Assembly: GCA_046330435.1 (NCBI GenBank)
Contig: JAXLST010000007.1
Location: forward strand, 357,063 to 421,062
Origin: Ga0077560 sp046330435
Lineage (GTDB): Bacteria > Actinomycetota > Thermoleophilia > Miltoncostaeales > Miltoncostaeaceae
Reading direction: 5' to 3'
Length of the DNA stretch: 64,000 nt
The notes beneath the pieces were generated by a model. The model saw nothing but the letters and a program-made list of their open reading frames with translations. It made no database searches and was not told the origin of the DNA. The stretch's first letter is position 1, and each line of letters opens with the position of its first letter. Of the stretch, positions 1-7,280 are shown one piece after another. Position numbers and translations under genes: made by a program.

Positions 1-159
1 CAGGAGCAGCGGGACGCGTTCCGCGGTGCGGTCATCGATCGCCTAAGCGTGTCCGGGGACACGGCGGCGGGGCGCTTGACCGTGGTCGGCGTGCCGAACG
101 AGATCCGGCTTGTGCGGCGGTTCGGCGACTGGAAGATCGCGAACCTGCCCGGCCAGTGA
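1..159 (+). CDS. C-terminal fragment of an unrecognised protein
   Basis: Frame 1 is open from the first base to TGA at 157-159 and gives 52 residues ending in GDWKIANLPGQ. Codon usage is GC-rich in third positions as in the real genes around it. A tail of the type 'F-G-D-W-K-I' is common at the end of small alpha+beta (NTF2/SnoaL or lumazine-like) domains, but this is only a resemblance. The start lies outside the window, so function cannot be assigned. Confidence 0.55.
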   Translation, partial: QEQRDAFRGAVIDRLSVSGDTAAGRLTVVGVPNEIRLVRRFGDWKIANLPGQ

Positions 160-195
160 CGTCGGCGGGGGCGAGCCCCGCCCAGCGGTGCGGGC

Positions 196-348
196 TCACG
201 CCGCCGCCAGCAGCGTCTCGCGGCGGCCGGTGAGCCACTCCTCGAATGCCGCGTGGTTCGCCAGGTACTCCTCGAACCGCGAGATGCCGCGGTCCGCCCA
301 CTCGGGGACCATCGACTCCGCGGGGATGATGAGGATGCTGCCGGGCAT
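196..348 (-). CDS. small hypothetical protein (50 aa)
   Basis: Fifty residues, starting MPGSILIIPAES and ending in an Ala run. The start at 348 is chosen because an almost ideal Shine-Dalgarno (AGGAGGT) sits 6 nt upstream on the minus strand; the longer frame to 408 adds only an unlikely leader. The sequence has an acidic, Trp-containing middle (PEWADRGISRFEEYLANHAAFEEW) and no membrane segment or signal peptide. No family recognised. The strong ribosome binding site is the main argument that it is translated. Confidence 0.45.
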   Translation of the reverse strand: MPGSILIIPAESMVPEWADRGISRFEEYLANHAAFEEWLTGRRETLLAAA

Positions 349-789
349 GGTGGTGACCTCCTGCCTCAATCTCGACGCTCTATCTGTGAGAACGGAGCAG
401 GCGGCCAAGAGTTCCGCCTACTCTGTAAGCGATTTGTGAGGGCTCGCCGCCTCCGGTCCCGCCGTGCTCGTTCCCTGGGCGGACGCGGCGGTTTCGTCCG
501 CAGCACCGGACCGCCCCAATGCGGCCCCGGGGACACGACCCCCATCGGCGCGGCGGGGCGGCGGCAAACCCCCGGACGTTCGCGGTGACCTCCGTCGCCA
601 CCCGCCCGGACGTCACCCACCGGGCAGCTCGTCCAAAGCCCTTGACAGCGCACGTATCCATGCATTGAAATCCCGCGCTGGCCCAGGCGATTCCCCCGCC
701 CCAGGGCCGCCCACCCTCAAGTGGCGTCCCCTCGCGCCGATGCCGACGTGCGGCATCGACGGCCGGTGCGCCGTGGAACCTGGAGACGC
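349..789. other. intergenic stretch without a supported gene
   Basis: About 440 bases between two small genes. Open frames here have arginine/proline-rich shadow composition. The only signal noticed is TTGACA at 642-647, which could be a -35 element for the gene at 790, but no convincing -10 follows at 16-18 bp. Confidence 0.4.
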
Positions 790-1065
790 ATGCGACGGGC
801 AGAACTTCGCCTGGAGTCCTACCTGGCCGAGAGCCGTGGACGCTGGGTGACGATGCGGGACATCAAGGCGAACTGCGACCTCGACTGGGACGAGGCCGGC
901 CACGTCTGGGACCACGCCCTCCCGCGCCTCGTCGGCGCCGGGCTCCTCGAGGCACGCACCCGCATGGGCCGCACCTCCCGCGAGTACCTCCCGACCGGCC
1001 ACCTCGTCGCCGCCGTCGCCGACCTCCAGTGGTCCGTCCTCGGAACCGCCCCGGTTCTGGCGTAG
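790..1065 (+). CDS. small winged-helix-like protein (91 aa)
   Basis: Starts at ATG 790, with GGAG five bases upstream; the longer frame from 721 adds a basic leader without support. The protein (MRRAELRLESYLAESRGRW...) has helix-turn-helix flavour: a segment around residues 17-45 (WVTMRDIKANCDLDWDEAGH) resembles the recognition part of a winged helix, followed by 'LVGAGLLEARTRMGRTSREY', which looks like the wing strand pair. No effector domain. Probably a small DNA-binding protein; family not identified and targets unknown. Confidence 0.5.
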   Translation: MRRAELRLESYLAESRGRWVTMRDIKANCDLDWDEAGHVWDHALPRLVGAGLLEARTRMGRTSREYLPTGHLVAAVADLQWSVLGTAPVLA

Positions 1066-1080
1066 ACGTTCTCAGGGGCG

Positions 1081-1120
1081 GCTTTTCAGAACCGCTCCGG
1101 CCCGGCAGTCGTTTGGCGCT
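1081..1120 (+). repeat. dispersed repeat, copy A (direct)
   Basis: A 40-bp block beginning GCTTTTCAGAACCG and ending GTTTGGCGCT. It matches 1183-1222 at 38 of 40 positions (differences at the 15th and 28th bases). The same motif appears reversed at 1661-1720 and in a related form at 53693. Confidence 0.75.
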
Positions 1121-1124
1121 TGGC

Positions 1125-1156
1125 GTGATCCGGGCGCTCAGTGATCCGGGCGCTCA
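1125..1156 (+). repeat. tandem 16-bp repeat
   Basis: The 16-mer GTGATCCGGGCGCTCA occurs twice back to back (1125-1140 and 1141-1156), and a third partial unit (GTGATTCGG) follows. It lies between direct-repeat copies A and B. Confidence 0.85.
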
Positions 1157-1182
1157 GTGATTCGGAACTGTTGTCGCGCCTT

Positions 1183-1400
1183 GCTTTTCAGAACCGTTCC
1201 GGCCCGGCAATCGTTTGGCGCTGATGGCCCACGGCGGGTTTGGCCCCTGGAACCGCGCCTGACGGCTGCCCGGCATCAGCTTTCAGGTCGCCATCCATGG
1301 CTCCCAGCTGCTCAAACCTGGCCGTCCACATTTTCTTGTGGTGCGCCTTGCCGGGGTCAGCGTCCTCACGGGTACTGAGAGTCGCTTCCCGGTGAGCTGA
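1183..1400 (+). repeat. left arm of a large imperfect inverted repeat (copy B)
   Basis: Starts with the 40-bp block shared with 1081-1120 and continues for about 180 bp. Positions 1211-1260 are the exact reverse complement of 1621-1670 (50 of 50 bases). Further matching blocks include 1360-1374 against 1508-1522 (15 bp exact). No credible ORF, so not a gene. The arms flank a spacer containing an 8-bp-arm palindrome at 1426-1443. Confidence 0.85.
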
Positions 1401-1487
1401 CCGGACTCGTGGTCGTGGGGGGATACCGCCCATCCATGGGCGGAGGACAAGCGGTCAATTGGCGCGCAGGGACGTCAGCGAGTTGAT

Positions 1488-1720
1488 GCGCAGGAGTCGC
1501 CTATCTGTACCCGTGAGGACGCCTGCCAGGTGAGCCGCAGAGCAGAAGAGTGTGGATGGCGAGGGTTGGATGCCGGGAGGCATGGATGCCGACCTGAAAG
1601 CTGATGCCAGAGCAGCCGAAAGGCGCGGTTCCAGGGGCCAAACCCGCCGTGGGCCATCAGCGCCAAACGACTGCCGGGCCGGGCGGTGGTGAGAAGCCGG
1701 GCCGGGACGGTTCTGAAAGC
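1488..1720 (-). repeat. right arm of the large imperfect inverted repeat (copy C)
   Basis: Reverse-complement partner of 1183-1400. It ends at 1720 with GGTTCTGAAAGC, the inverse of the copy B start. Compared with copy B it carries an insertion of about 20 bp near 1680-1703. The perfect 50-bp block is 1621-1670. The pair forms a palindromic unit of about 540 bp between the small winged-helix gene and the IclR gene. Confidence 0.8.
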
Positions 1721-1854
1721 CATCGCCGAGATCTGGACCAACTCGGCGTTTCGGTACCCCATTCGGGACAGATCTCCGCGGCGGGCGTGAATGACTTTGG
1801 AGGCGGGCGGGTAAACGGCATCGAGTTGTCCGGGATGGAGGGGGGACCGCCCGT

Positions 1855-2622
1855 ATGAAGTCCGCCGACAGGGCCCTTCGGGTGCTGCAGACGCTCGCGC
1901 GCCACGCCAGGCCGATGCCGACGATGGCGATTGCCAGGGCGTGCAACGTGCCCAAGAGCAGCGCCCACAATCTGCTGAACACGATGCGGGCCCTCGGGTT
2001 CGTGTCGTACTACCCCACCGATCACGCGTGGGGGCTGGGCCCGAGCGCGTTCGAGGTGGGGGCCGCGTACCTGCGGGCCGGGGCGATGGAGCGCATCGCC
2101 CGCCCGGAGCTCGCGGCGCTCGCGAACGAGACGGAGACGTCGGCGCAGCTGTGGGCGCCCGTCGGGTCCGAGATCGTGTGCATCGAGTGCGTGCCCCCGG
2201 ACGGGGTGCGGGCCGCGATGCGCGTGGAGACCGGGACGCGGCTGCCCATCGTGGGCACGGCGCCGGGCCGGGCGATGATGGCGACGCTGCCGCCCGCTCA
2301 GGCGCGCCTGATGCCGGACCCCGCGAACCGGGCGGGGCCGCGGGAGTGGGGTGACCCGTCGGGGCTGGAGGAGGTCCGGGCCGCCGGGTACGCGCAGGAC
2401 GGCGGCGGGTTCGGGTCCGGTGTTGGGTGCATCGCGGCGGCGGTGGTCGCCCGCGACGGGCTGCCGCTGGGCGCGGTGAGCGTCATCCACGTGGCGTACA
2501 ACGGCGACGCGGAACGCGGCGCGCAGCTGAGCGGCGCGGTCACCCGGGCGGCGTCACGCCTGTCCGGGGTCATCGCCGGGGGCGTCGCGATGGCGACGTC
2601 GATCCCGGAGGCCGCGGTCTGA
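1855..2622 (+). CDS. IclR-family transcriptional regulator
   Basis: A 255-residue protein with typical IclR length and layout. An N-terminal winged helix-turn-helix occupies about residues 1-60 (SADRALRVLQTLARHARPMP, then ACNVPKSSAHNLLNTM as recognition helix, GFVSYY as wing). The effector domain follows, about 70-245, with the usual 'GTAPGRAMMATLPP' segment and a C-terminal 'GCIAAAVVARDGLPLGAVSV' strand-turn. Start ATG at 1855 follows a purine-rich GGAGGGGGG 10-15 bases upstream. Members of this family bind small carboxylates or aromatics and control adjacent catabolic genes; no obvious target adjoins it, because the next gene is convergent and overlaps its 3' end by 69 bp. Confidence 0.9.
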   Translation: MKSADRALRVLQTLARHARPMPTMAIARACNVPKSSAHNLLNTMRALGFVSYYPTDHAWGLGPSAFEVGAAYLRAGAMERIARPELAALANETETSAQLWAPVGSEIVCIECVPPDGVRAAMRVETGTRLPIVGTAPGRAMMATLPPAQARLMPDPANRAGPREWGDPSGLEEVRAAGYAQDGGGFGSGVGCIAAAVVARDGLPLGAVSVIHVAYNGDAERGAQLSGAVTRAASRLSGVIAGGVAMATSIPEAAV

Positions 2623-3663
2623 CGGCGGGGGCGGCGGCCCGGACAGCGCGCGGGACACCACGGCCAGCCGCGTCGTGAGCCGTCCCGCGAGGTCCGGGTC
2701 GCCGTCCCCCGAGACGCCGTCGAGGACGGCGAGCCGCTGGACGTCGCCGCGTTCCAGGAGCGCGACGGTGACGGGCCACGCGTACGTGCGGGGCTCGCCG
2801 ATCGCGAGGTCCTCGAGGCCGTCGGGCACGAGCGACTCGGCGAGCGTGGCGGCGTGCCGTGCCCGTGCCGCGGGCTGGCTGAGGGTGCGGGAACGCTCGA
2901 ACGCCCGGGCGATGCGGTCCGCGACGGCGGAGCCGGCCACGAGGGCCGGCAGGCCGGCGCCCGCGAGGTCGACCGCCTCGGTTGCGCATTCCGACGGCCA
3001 GCCGGCGAGCGCCGACCCGGTGACGGCCTCGAACGTGACGTACGTGCGGGTGACCTCCACCGCGTGACGGCGGCGGCCCGTCGCCCGGGCGCAGTCCAGC
3101 GGCAGTTCGTGGACCGGCAGCCAGGCGTCCCGCACCCAGGCGATGCGCTCCCGCAGGGCACCCCACGGGCCGCGGGCACGTGACCGGAGCCGGTCGGCGG
3201 CGGCCTCCCCGCCCAGCCGGCGGGCCATCCCGAGGGCCGGTTCGCGCGCGGCGGCGGGTTCCAGCGACGCCATCGCCGCGGCGGCGAGGCGCCGGCCCAG
3301 TTCGTCCCGGTCCCACAGCTCGACGCCGTGCTCGGCCGCGGCGCTGCGGGCGGCGGGCCCCGCCCCGCCCGGGCAGGCCACCACGACCTGGGACAGCCCC
3401 AGGTCGTCGCGCAGCAGCCGGGCGCGGGCGACCACCTCGGTGCCCACCGGCTCGGCCCAGTGCTTGCACTCGACGCCCACCAGGTGGGTCACCAGGCCAT
3501 CCGGGCGGCGGGCCAGCACGTCCACCTCGTGGCGCGCGCCGGAACGCCCGGTGAGCAGGACGTTCGTGGTCACGCTGTACCCATGCGCGGAGAACAGATC
3601 GGCCACGACCCGCTCGAGGTCGCGTCCGCGGCGCAGGGCGTCGGTGGCGGCGGCACGGTCCAT
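2554..3663 (-). CDS. Mrr-like restriction endonuclease-fold protein
   Basis: A 369-residue protein. The N-terminal 120 residues carry the PD-(D/E)XK nuclease core: Glu near 17, HEVDVLAR with Asp48, and VECKHW with Glu65-x-Lys67, so the catalytic D...ExK set looks intact. This is the layout of Mrr_cat/HJR-type nucleases that cut modified or structured DNA. The remaining 250 residues are not recognised. Start 3663 is preferred because a TACGGT -10 element (3671-3676) lies 7 nt ahead, suggesting a leaderless mRNA. The 3' end overlaps the convergent IclR gene by 69 bp, and the last ~25 residues are unusually basic. No methyltransferase is near, so a classical restriction-modification pair is unlikely. 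Confidence 0.75.
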   Translation of the reverse strand: MDRAAATDALRRGRDLERVVADLFSAHGYSVTTNVLLTGRSGARHEVDVLARRPDGLVTHLVGVECKHWAEPVGTEVVARARLLRDDLGLSQVVVACPGGAGPAARSAAAEHGVELWDRDELGRRLAAAAMASLEPAAAREPALGMARRLGGEAAADRLRSRARGPWGALRERIAWVRDAWLPVHELPLDCARATGRRRHAVEVTRTYVTFEAVTGSALAGWPSECATEAVDLAGAGLPALVAGSAVADRIARAFERSRTLSQPAARARHAATLAESLVPDGLEDLAIGEPRTYAWPVTVALLERGDVQRLAVLDGVSGDGDPDLAGRLTTRLAVVSRALSGPPPPPSDRGLRDRRRHRDAPGDDPGQA

Positions 3664-3670
3664 CACGGCG

Positions 3671-3676
3671 ACCGTA
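3671..3676 (-). promoter_or_regulatory. -10 element for the Mrr-like gene (leaderless)
   Basis: TACGGT on the minus strand, 7 nt before the ATG at 3663. It is one of a series of such elements placed so that the start codon is close to the first transcribed base. Confidence 0.5.
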
Positions 3677-3692
3677 GCCGCCGCCCACGACG

Positions 3693-3725
3693 GCACCGGT
3701 CCCGGACGGCGCCCGGGACCGGTGC
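3693..3725 (-). terminator. hairpin terminator after the DUF937 gene
   Basis: Perfect 13-bp arms (GCACCGGTCCCGG at 3693-3705 and its complement at 3713-3725) around a 7-base loop. It begins 9 bases past the stop of the DUF937 gene and before the next gene's promoter. There is no U-tract, as is common in high-GC actinobacteria. Confidence 0.6.
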
Positions 3726-3733
3726 GGCACGGC

Positions 3734-4144
3734 TCAGCCGAGCAGCTTGCCCAGGCCGCCGAGCTTGTCCAGCAGGCCGCCCTGGTCGGGGACGTTGCCG
3801 TCCGGGGTGAGCTTGTCGATGAGCTCCGGGAGCAGCTTGGCGAGGCCGCCCGCCGCCTCCTCGTGCGACACGCCCGCCTCGTTGGCGATGCGCGACACCT
3901 CGTCGTGGCCCAGGGCCTGGGTGACGTGGTCCGCGGTGATCTCCTGGTTGCCGCCGGTCGACACCCACGAGTCCGCCTGGTCCTTCAGGCCGGCGCCCTG
4001 GAACTTCGACAGCAGGCCGGAAAGGCCGCCGATGCCGCCCGCGCCGCCCAGCATGCCCATCGCGACCTCGACGAGCTTCGCGCTGTTACCGCCGCCGAGC
4101 AGCTTGCCGACCGCGCCGCCGGCGAGGTCCTCCAGCAGTCCCAT
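3734..4144 (-). CDS. DUF937/YidB-like protein
   Basis: A 136-residue soluble protein rich in Gly and Leu, starting MGLLEDLAGGAVGKLLGGG and ending GLLDKLGGLGKLLG. The central block (residues ~55-110, with 'WVSTGGNQEITADHVTQAL' and 'AGVSHEEAAGGLAKLLPELI') is the hallmark of DUF937/YidB proteins, whose function is unknown. Length fits the family. AAGGAG lies 4-6 bases before the ATG, and a TAGACT -10 candidate lies at 4171-4176, so this gene has a leader and Shine-Dalgarno. It is monocistronic, with a hairpin directly downstream. Confidence 0.85.
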   Translation of the reverse strand: MGLLEDLAGGAVGKLLGGGNSAKLVEVAMGMLGGAGGIGGLSGLLSKFQGAGLKDQADSWVSTGGNQEITADHVTQALGHDEVSRIANEAGVSHEEAAGGLAKLLPELIDKLTPDGNVPDQGGLLDKLGGLGKLLG

Positions 4145-4247
4145 TGGATCTCCTTGTTCGGGGGGATCCGAGTCTACGGTTCAGGGTCGGCCAAAGGACA
4201 GGGCCCCGGGGCCCTCCGGCGGCTACAACAACCGGGTGCCCACCGGG

Positions 4248-5585
4248 ATGCCACGAACCGCCGCCGTCGCGGCCATCGCTGTCGCCGTCGGCGTCGTCCT
4301 CGCCGACTCCTCCGTCGTGATCCTGGCGCTGCCGGAGATCCTCCTGCGGTACGACGTCACCGTCGCGACCGTCGCGTGGGTCCTGACCGCCTACAACCTG
4401 GTGCTCGGCCTCGCCGCCGTCCCCGCCGCCCACGCGGCGCGCCGCCACCCGCGGGCGGTGTTCACGGCGGGGATCGCGGTGTTCGCCGCGGCGTCGCTGG
4501 GCTGTGCGCTCGCCCCGTCGCTGGGGGCGCTGCTGGCCGCACGGTGCGTCCAGGCCCTCGGCGGGGCGCTCACCGTGACCGCCGCCCTCGAGCTCCTGCC
4601 CGGCCTGCTGGGCTCCGAGGCCGCCGCCGCGCGCCGGTGGGCCGCCGCCGGCGCCCTCGGGACGGCCGTGGGGCCCGCCGTGGGCGGCCTGCTCACCCAG
4701 CTCATCTCCTGGGAGGCGATCTTCGTGGCGCAGGTGCCCGTCGTCGCCGCCGCGGCGGCGGTCGCCGCCACCCGCCCGGTGCGCACCGCGGCGCCCGCCG
4801 GGCGCCCGCACCTGGCCGCGAACGCCGCCCTGGTGCTGGTGTCCGCGGCGCTCACGGCGGCCCTGTTCCTGGTGGTGCTGCTGATGATCAACGGCTGGGG
4901 GCTGGACCCGGTGCAGGCGGCCGTGGGCGTCTCGGTGATGCCGGTCGCCGCGCTGGTCTCCGGCCGCTGGCTCGGCGGCCGCGGCGGGCCCGCCGCCCGG
5001 GCCGCGGCCGGCGCCCTGGGGGTGGCCGCGGGCCTCGCCGCGCTCGGCCTCATGCCGGGGGCTTCGGTGGCATGGACGCTCGCCCCGCAGGTGCTGGTGG
5101 GCCTGGGGCTGGGACTCACCGTGGGTGCCCTCACCGAGGCGGCGCTCGCCGGGCGCAGCCCCCAGGGCGTGCACGGCGGCTGGACCCTCGCATCCCGCCA
5201 CCTGGGCGTCGTGCTCGGGATCCTCCTGCTCACCCCCGTGTTCGTCGCGGACCTCGACCGCCAGCAGGCCCGCGCGGAGGACGCCGTCACCGCGATCCTG
5301 CTGGACAGCCGCGTCGCGCCGTCCACCAAGATCGAGCTCGCGCAGGCTGGGGAGCGGGTGCTCGCCGGCACCGAGGGGCGCGTGCCGGACCTGTCGCCGA
5401 TCTTCCGCGAGGTGACCCCCGCGCCCGGCGACCGCGCGGAGTTCGAGAACCTGCGCCGGGCCCTGGGCGACCAGCTCGACCGGGCGGCGACCAGCTCGGT
5501 GGCCCGCTCGTTCCTGGCCGCGGCGGCGTTCGCGCTGCTCGCGCTGGTCCCGGTCGCCGTGTCGCGGGGGCGGGTGCGGCTGTGA
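4248..5585 (+). CDS. MFS transporter (drug/multidrug exporter type)
   Basis: About 445 residues with around 12 hydrophobic segments and no large soluble insertion until a periplasmic loop near residues 335-400 (DRQQARAEDAV to the DQLDRAATSS region). Residues 20-60 (LADSSVVILALPEI, TVATVAWVLTAYNLVLGLAA) match the first helices of the DHA2/EmrB 14-helix drug exporter group, where D-x-x-I/V-V-x-V-A-L-P is typical. The start is ATG 4248 or GTG 4236. The GTG has a TACAAC -10 element (4224-4229) 6 nt upstream and could be a leaderless start. The stop overlaps the next gene (GTGA), implying translational coupling. Substrate unknown. Confidence 0.8.
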   Translation: MPRTAAVAAIAVAVGVVLADSSVVILALPEILLRYDVTVATVAWVLTAYNLVLGLAAVPAAHAARRHPRAVFTAGIAVFAAASLGCALAPSLGALLAARCVQALGGALTVTAALELLPGLLGSEAAAARRWAAAGALGTAVGPAVGGLLTQLISWEAIFVAQVPVVAAAAAVAATRPVRTAAPAGRPHLAANAALVLVSAALTAALFLVVLLMINGWGLDPVQAAVGVSVMPVAALVSGRWLGGRGGPAARAAAGALGVAAGLAALGLMPGASVAWTLAPQVLVGLGLGLTVGALTEAALAGRSPQGVHGGWTLASRHLGVVLGILLLTPVFVADLDRQQARAEDAVTAILLDSRVAPSTKIELAQAGERVLAGTEGRVPDLSPIFREVTPAPGDRAEFENLRRALGDQLDRAATSSVARSFLAAAAFALLALVPVAVSRGRVRL

Positions 5586-6061
5586 GGCGCCCGGGCCCCC
5601 TGCTGGTGGCCGCCGTGGCGGCCCTCGGCATCCTGCTGGTGGGCGTCTACGTGGCGCTGGGCGGCGGCCGGTACGACCCCCTCGCGGTCGCCGACCCGTG
5701 CCAGCCGCGGGAGTGGCGCGATCCGGAGGGCACGCAGGCGGTCGCCGAGCAGATCGCCCTGTCCGCCCTCGACGGCGCCGCCTGCGACCTGGGGGTCTCG
5801 CGGGAGTCCCTGGCGCTCGCGGTGACCAGCGACGCGCGCTTCCGGGAGTTCACCTCGGCGTACCGCCTGGACGACGGCCGCGTGGAGGACGCCCTGCGCA
5901 AGGGGCTCCTGCGCGCCGTCGACGACGCCGAGCGCGCCGACGCGATCAACGGCCCCACGGAGTTCCTCCTGCGGCAGGCCGCGGAGCGCCTGCCCCTGCA
6001 GCGCCTCATCGAGGCGGTGCGCGACGGCGACCTGGACTGGGTGCCCGGCCTGCTGGGCTGA
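5582..6061 (+). CDS. membrane-anchored hypothetical protein coupled to the MFS gene
   Basis: A 159-residue protein whose GTG start (5582) overlaps the MFS stop in GTGA. Residues 6-28 form a single membrane helix (LLVAAVAALGILLVGVYVAL). The rest is an extracytoplasmic alpha-helical domain with two Cys (in 'ADPCQPREW' and 'GAACDLGVS') that could form a disulfide, a pattern reminiscent of the helix bundle in the MFS protein's own periplasmic loop. Family not recognised. The tight overlap suggests it is an accessory subunit of the exporter, which is inference from gene order only. Confidence 0.65.
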   Translation: MRRPGPLLVAAVAALGILLVGVYVALGGGRYDPLAVADPCQPREWRDPEGTQAVAEQIALSALDGAACDLGVSRESLALAVTSDARFREFTSAYRLDDGRVEDALRKGLLRAVDDAERADAINGPTEFLLRQAAERLPLQRLIEAVRDGDLDWVPGLLG

Positions 6062-6086
6062 CCGCGGCGCGCGCGCCGCCGGGGTG

Positions 6087-6092
6087 TACCGT
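6087..6092 (+). promoter_or_regulatory. -10 element for the antiporter gene (leaderless)
   Basis: TACCGT ending 7 nt before the GTG start at 6100, in a 38-bp intergenic gap. Confidence 0.45.
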
Positions 6093-6099
6093 CCGGGCC

Positions 6100-7272
6100 G
6101 TGGGCTTCGGGACGCTGGCGCTGATCATCGCGTGCGGCCTGGCGGGGCCCCTGCTGGCCGGGATGCCCCGGCTCGCCCCGCCGCTGGTCGTGGGGGAGCT
6201 GGCGGCCGGCGTGCTGGTGGGCCACACGGGTGCCGGCTGGGTGGACCCGGGCGAGCCGACCCTGCGGTTCCTGTCCGACATGGGCTTCGCGCTGCTGATG
6301 TTCTCGCTGGGCGCCGCCCTCCCGCTGCGCGATCCGGGCCTGCGGGCCGCGCTGGGGCGGGGCTGCATCGCGGCCGGCGCCGCGCTGGTGCTCGCCGTGC
6401 CCGCCGGGTACCTGGTCGCCGCCGGCGGCGGCCTGGGCCGGCCCTGGGTGGCGGTCATGCTGCTCGCCTCCACGTCCGCGGCGCTCGCACTGCCCGCCCT
6501 CACCGAGCGCGGCCTCGACCGGACCGCCCTGGGGATGGCGATGGTCGCCTGGTCCAGCATCGCCAACGTCGTGGTGGTGATGGCGCTGCCGCTCGTGACC
6601 ACCTCCGGATCGGTGTGGCGCACACTCGCCGGGAGCGTGATGGTGACGGGGGTGACCGTGGTGGTCTGGATCCTGTGGCGCGACGCCCGGCGCCACGCGT
6701 GGTTCAAGCGGTACCGGCGGCTCTCCAAGCGCCGGCGCTGGGGCCTGGACCTGCGGATCGCCCTGGCCATCCTGTTCCTGCTGGCGTGGCTGGCCGTCAC
6801 CTTCGGCACCAGCATCCTCGTCGCCGGGTTCTCCGCGGGGGTCGTGGTCGCCCTCATCGGGCGGCCCCGCCGCCTGGCGTGGGAGGTGCTGGGCCTCGCG
6901 GAGGGGCTGTTCGTGCCGCTGTTCTTCGTGACCCTCGGCGCCCAGCTGGACCTGCGTGCGCTGGCGCAGGAACCGCGGCAGGTGCTGCTCGCCGGGCTGC
7001 TGCTGGCCGGCGGGGTCGCGGTGCACGCCGGTGCGGCGCTCGCGGGCCGCATGCCCGCCGCCGCCGGGCTCGTGGCCGTCGCGACCATGGGGGTGCCCGC
7101 GGCCGCGGTGGCCCTGGGGTTGCGGGAGGGCACCCTGAGCCCCGCGCAGGGTGCGGCGGTGATGGCCGCGGCGCTGGGCTCGGTGGCCGTGATGGCGGCG
7201 GGCGTCCGCCTGCTGGGCGCCCCCGCGCGGGGCGGCGTCCCGCCGCGCGGCGACGCCCCGGCGCCGGGATAG
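6100..7272 (+). CDS. CPA2-family cation/proton antiporter (Kef/NapA type)
   Basis: A 390-residue integral membrane protein with about 12 hydrophobic segments and no C-terminal NAD-binding or TrkA domain. The N-terminus (LAPPLVVGELAAGVLVG) is the conserved first helix pair of Na+/H+ exchangers, and 'LRFLSDMGFALLMFSLGAAL' matches helix 3 of CPA2 members. 'EGLFVPLFFVTLGAQLDL' matches the late FF/G-x-x-x-D motif. A positively charged linker (ARRHAWFKRYRRLSKRRRW, around 200-220) separates the two halves. The GTG start at 6100 has a -10 element 7 nt upstream. Predicted to exchange Na+ or K+ for H+ at the cytoplasmic membrane; ion specificity cannot be read from sequence. Confidence 0.85.
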   Translation: MGFGTLALIIACGLAGPLLAGMPRLAPPLVVGELAAGVLVGHTGAGWVDPGEPTLRFLSDMGFALLMFSLGAALPLRDPGLRAALGRGCIAAGAALVLAVPAGYLVAAGGGLGRPWVAVMLLASTSAALALPALTERGLDRTALGMAMVAWSSIANVVVVMALPLVTTSGSVWRTLAGSVMVTGVTVVVWILWRDARRHAWFKRYRRLSKRRRWGLDLRIALAILFLLAWLAVTFGTSILVAGFSAGVVVALIGRPRRLAWEVLGLAEGLFVPLFFVTLGAQLDLRALAQEPRQVLLAGLLLAGGVAVHAGAALAGRMPAAAGLVAVATMGVPAAAVALGLREGTLSPAQGAAVMAAALGSVAVMAAGVRLLGAPARGGVPPRGDAPAPG

Positions 7273-7280
7273 GGTTGGGC

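Noticed and set aside
642..670. TTGACA considered a sigma-70 promoter for the gene at 790
   Set aside because: No convincing -10 hexamer follows at 16-18 bp; kept only as a remark.
1157..1982. Short ORFs inside the palindromic repeat region
   Set aside because: They read through inverted copies of the same DNA, have low-complexity products and lack ribosome binding sites.
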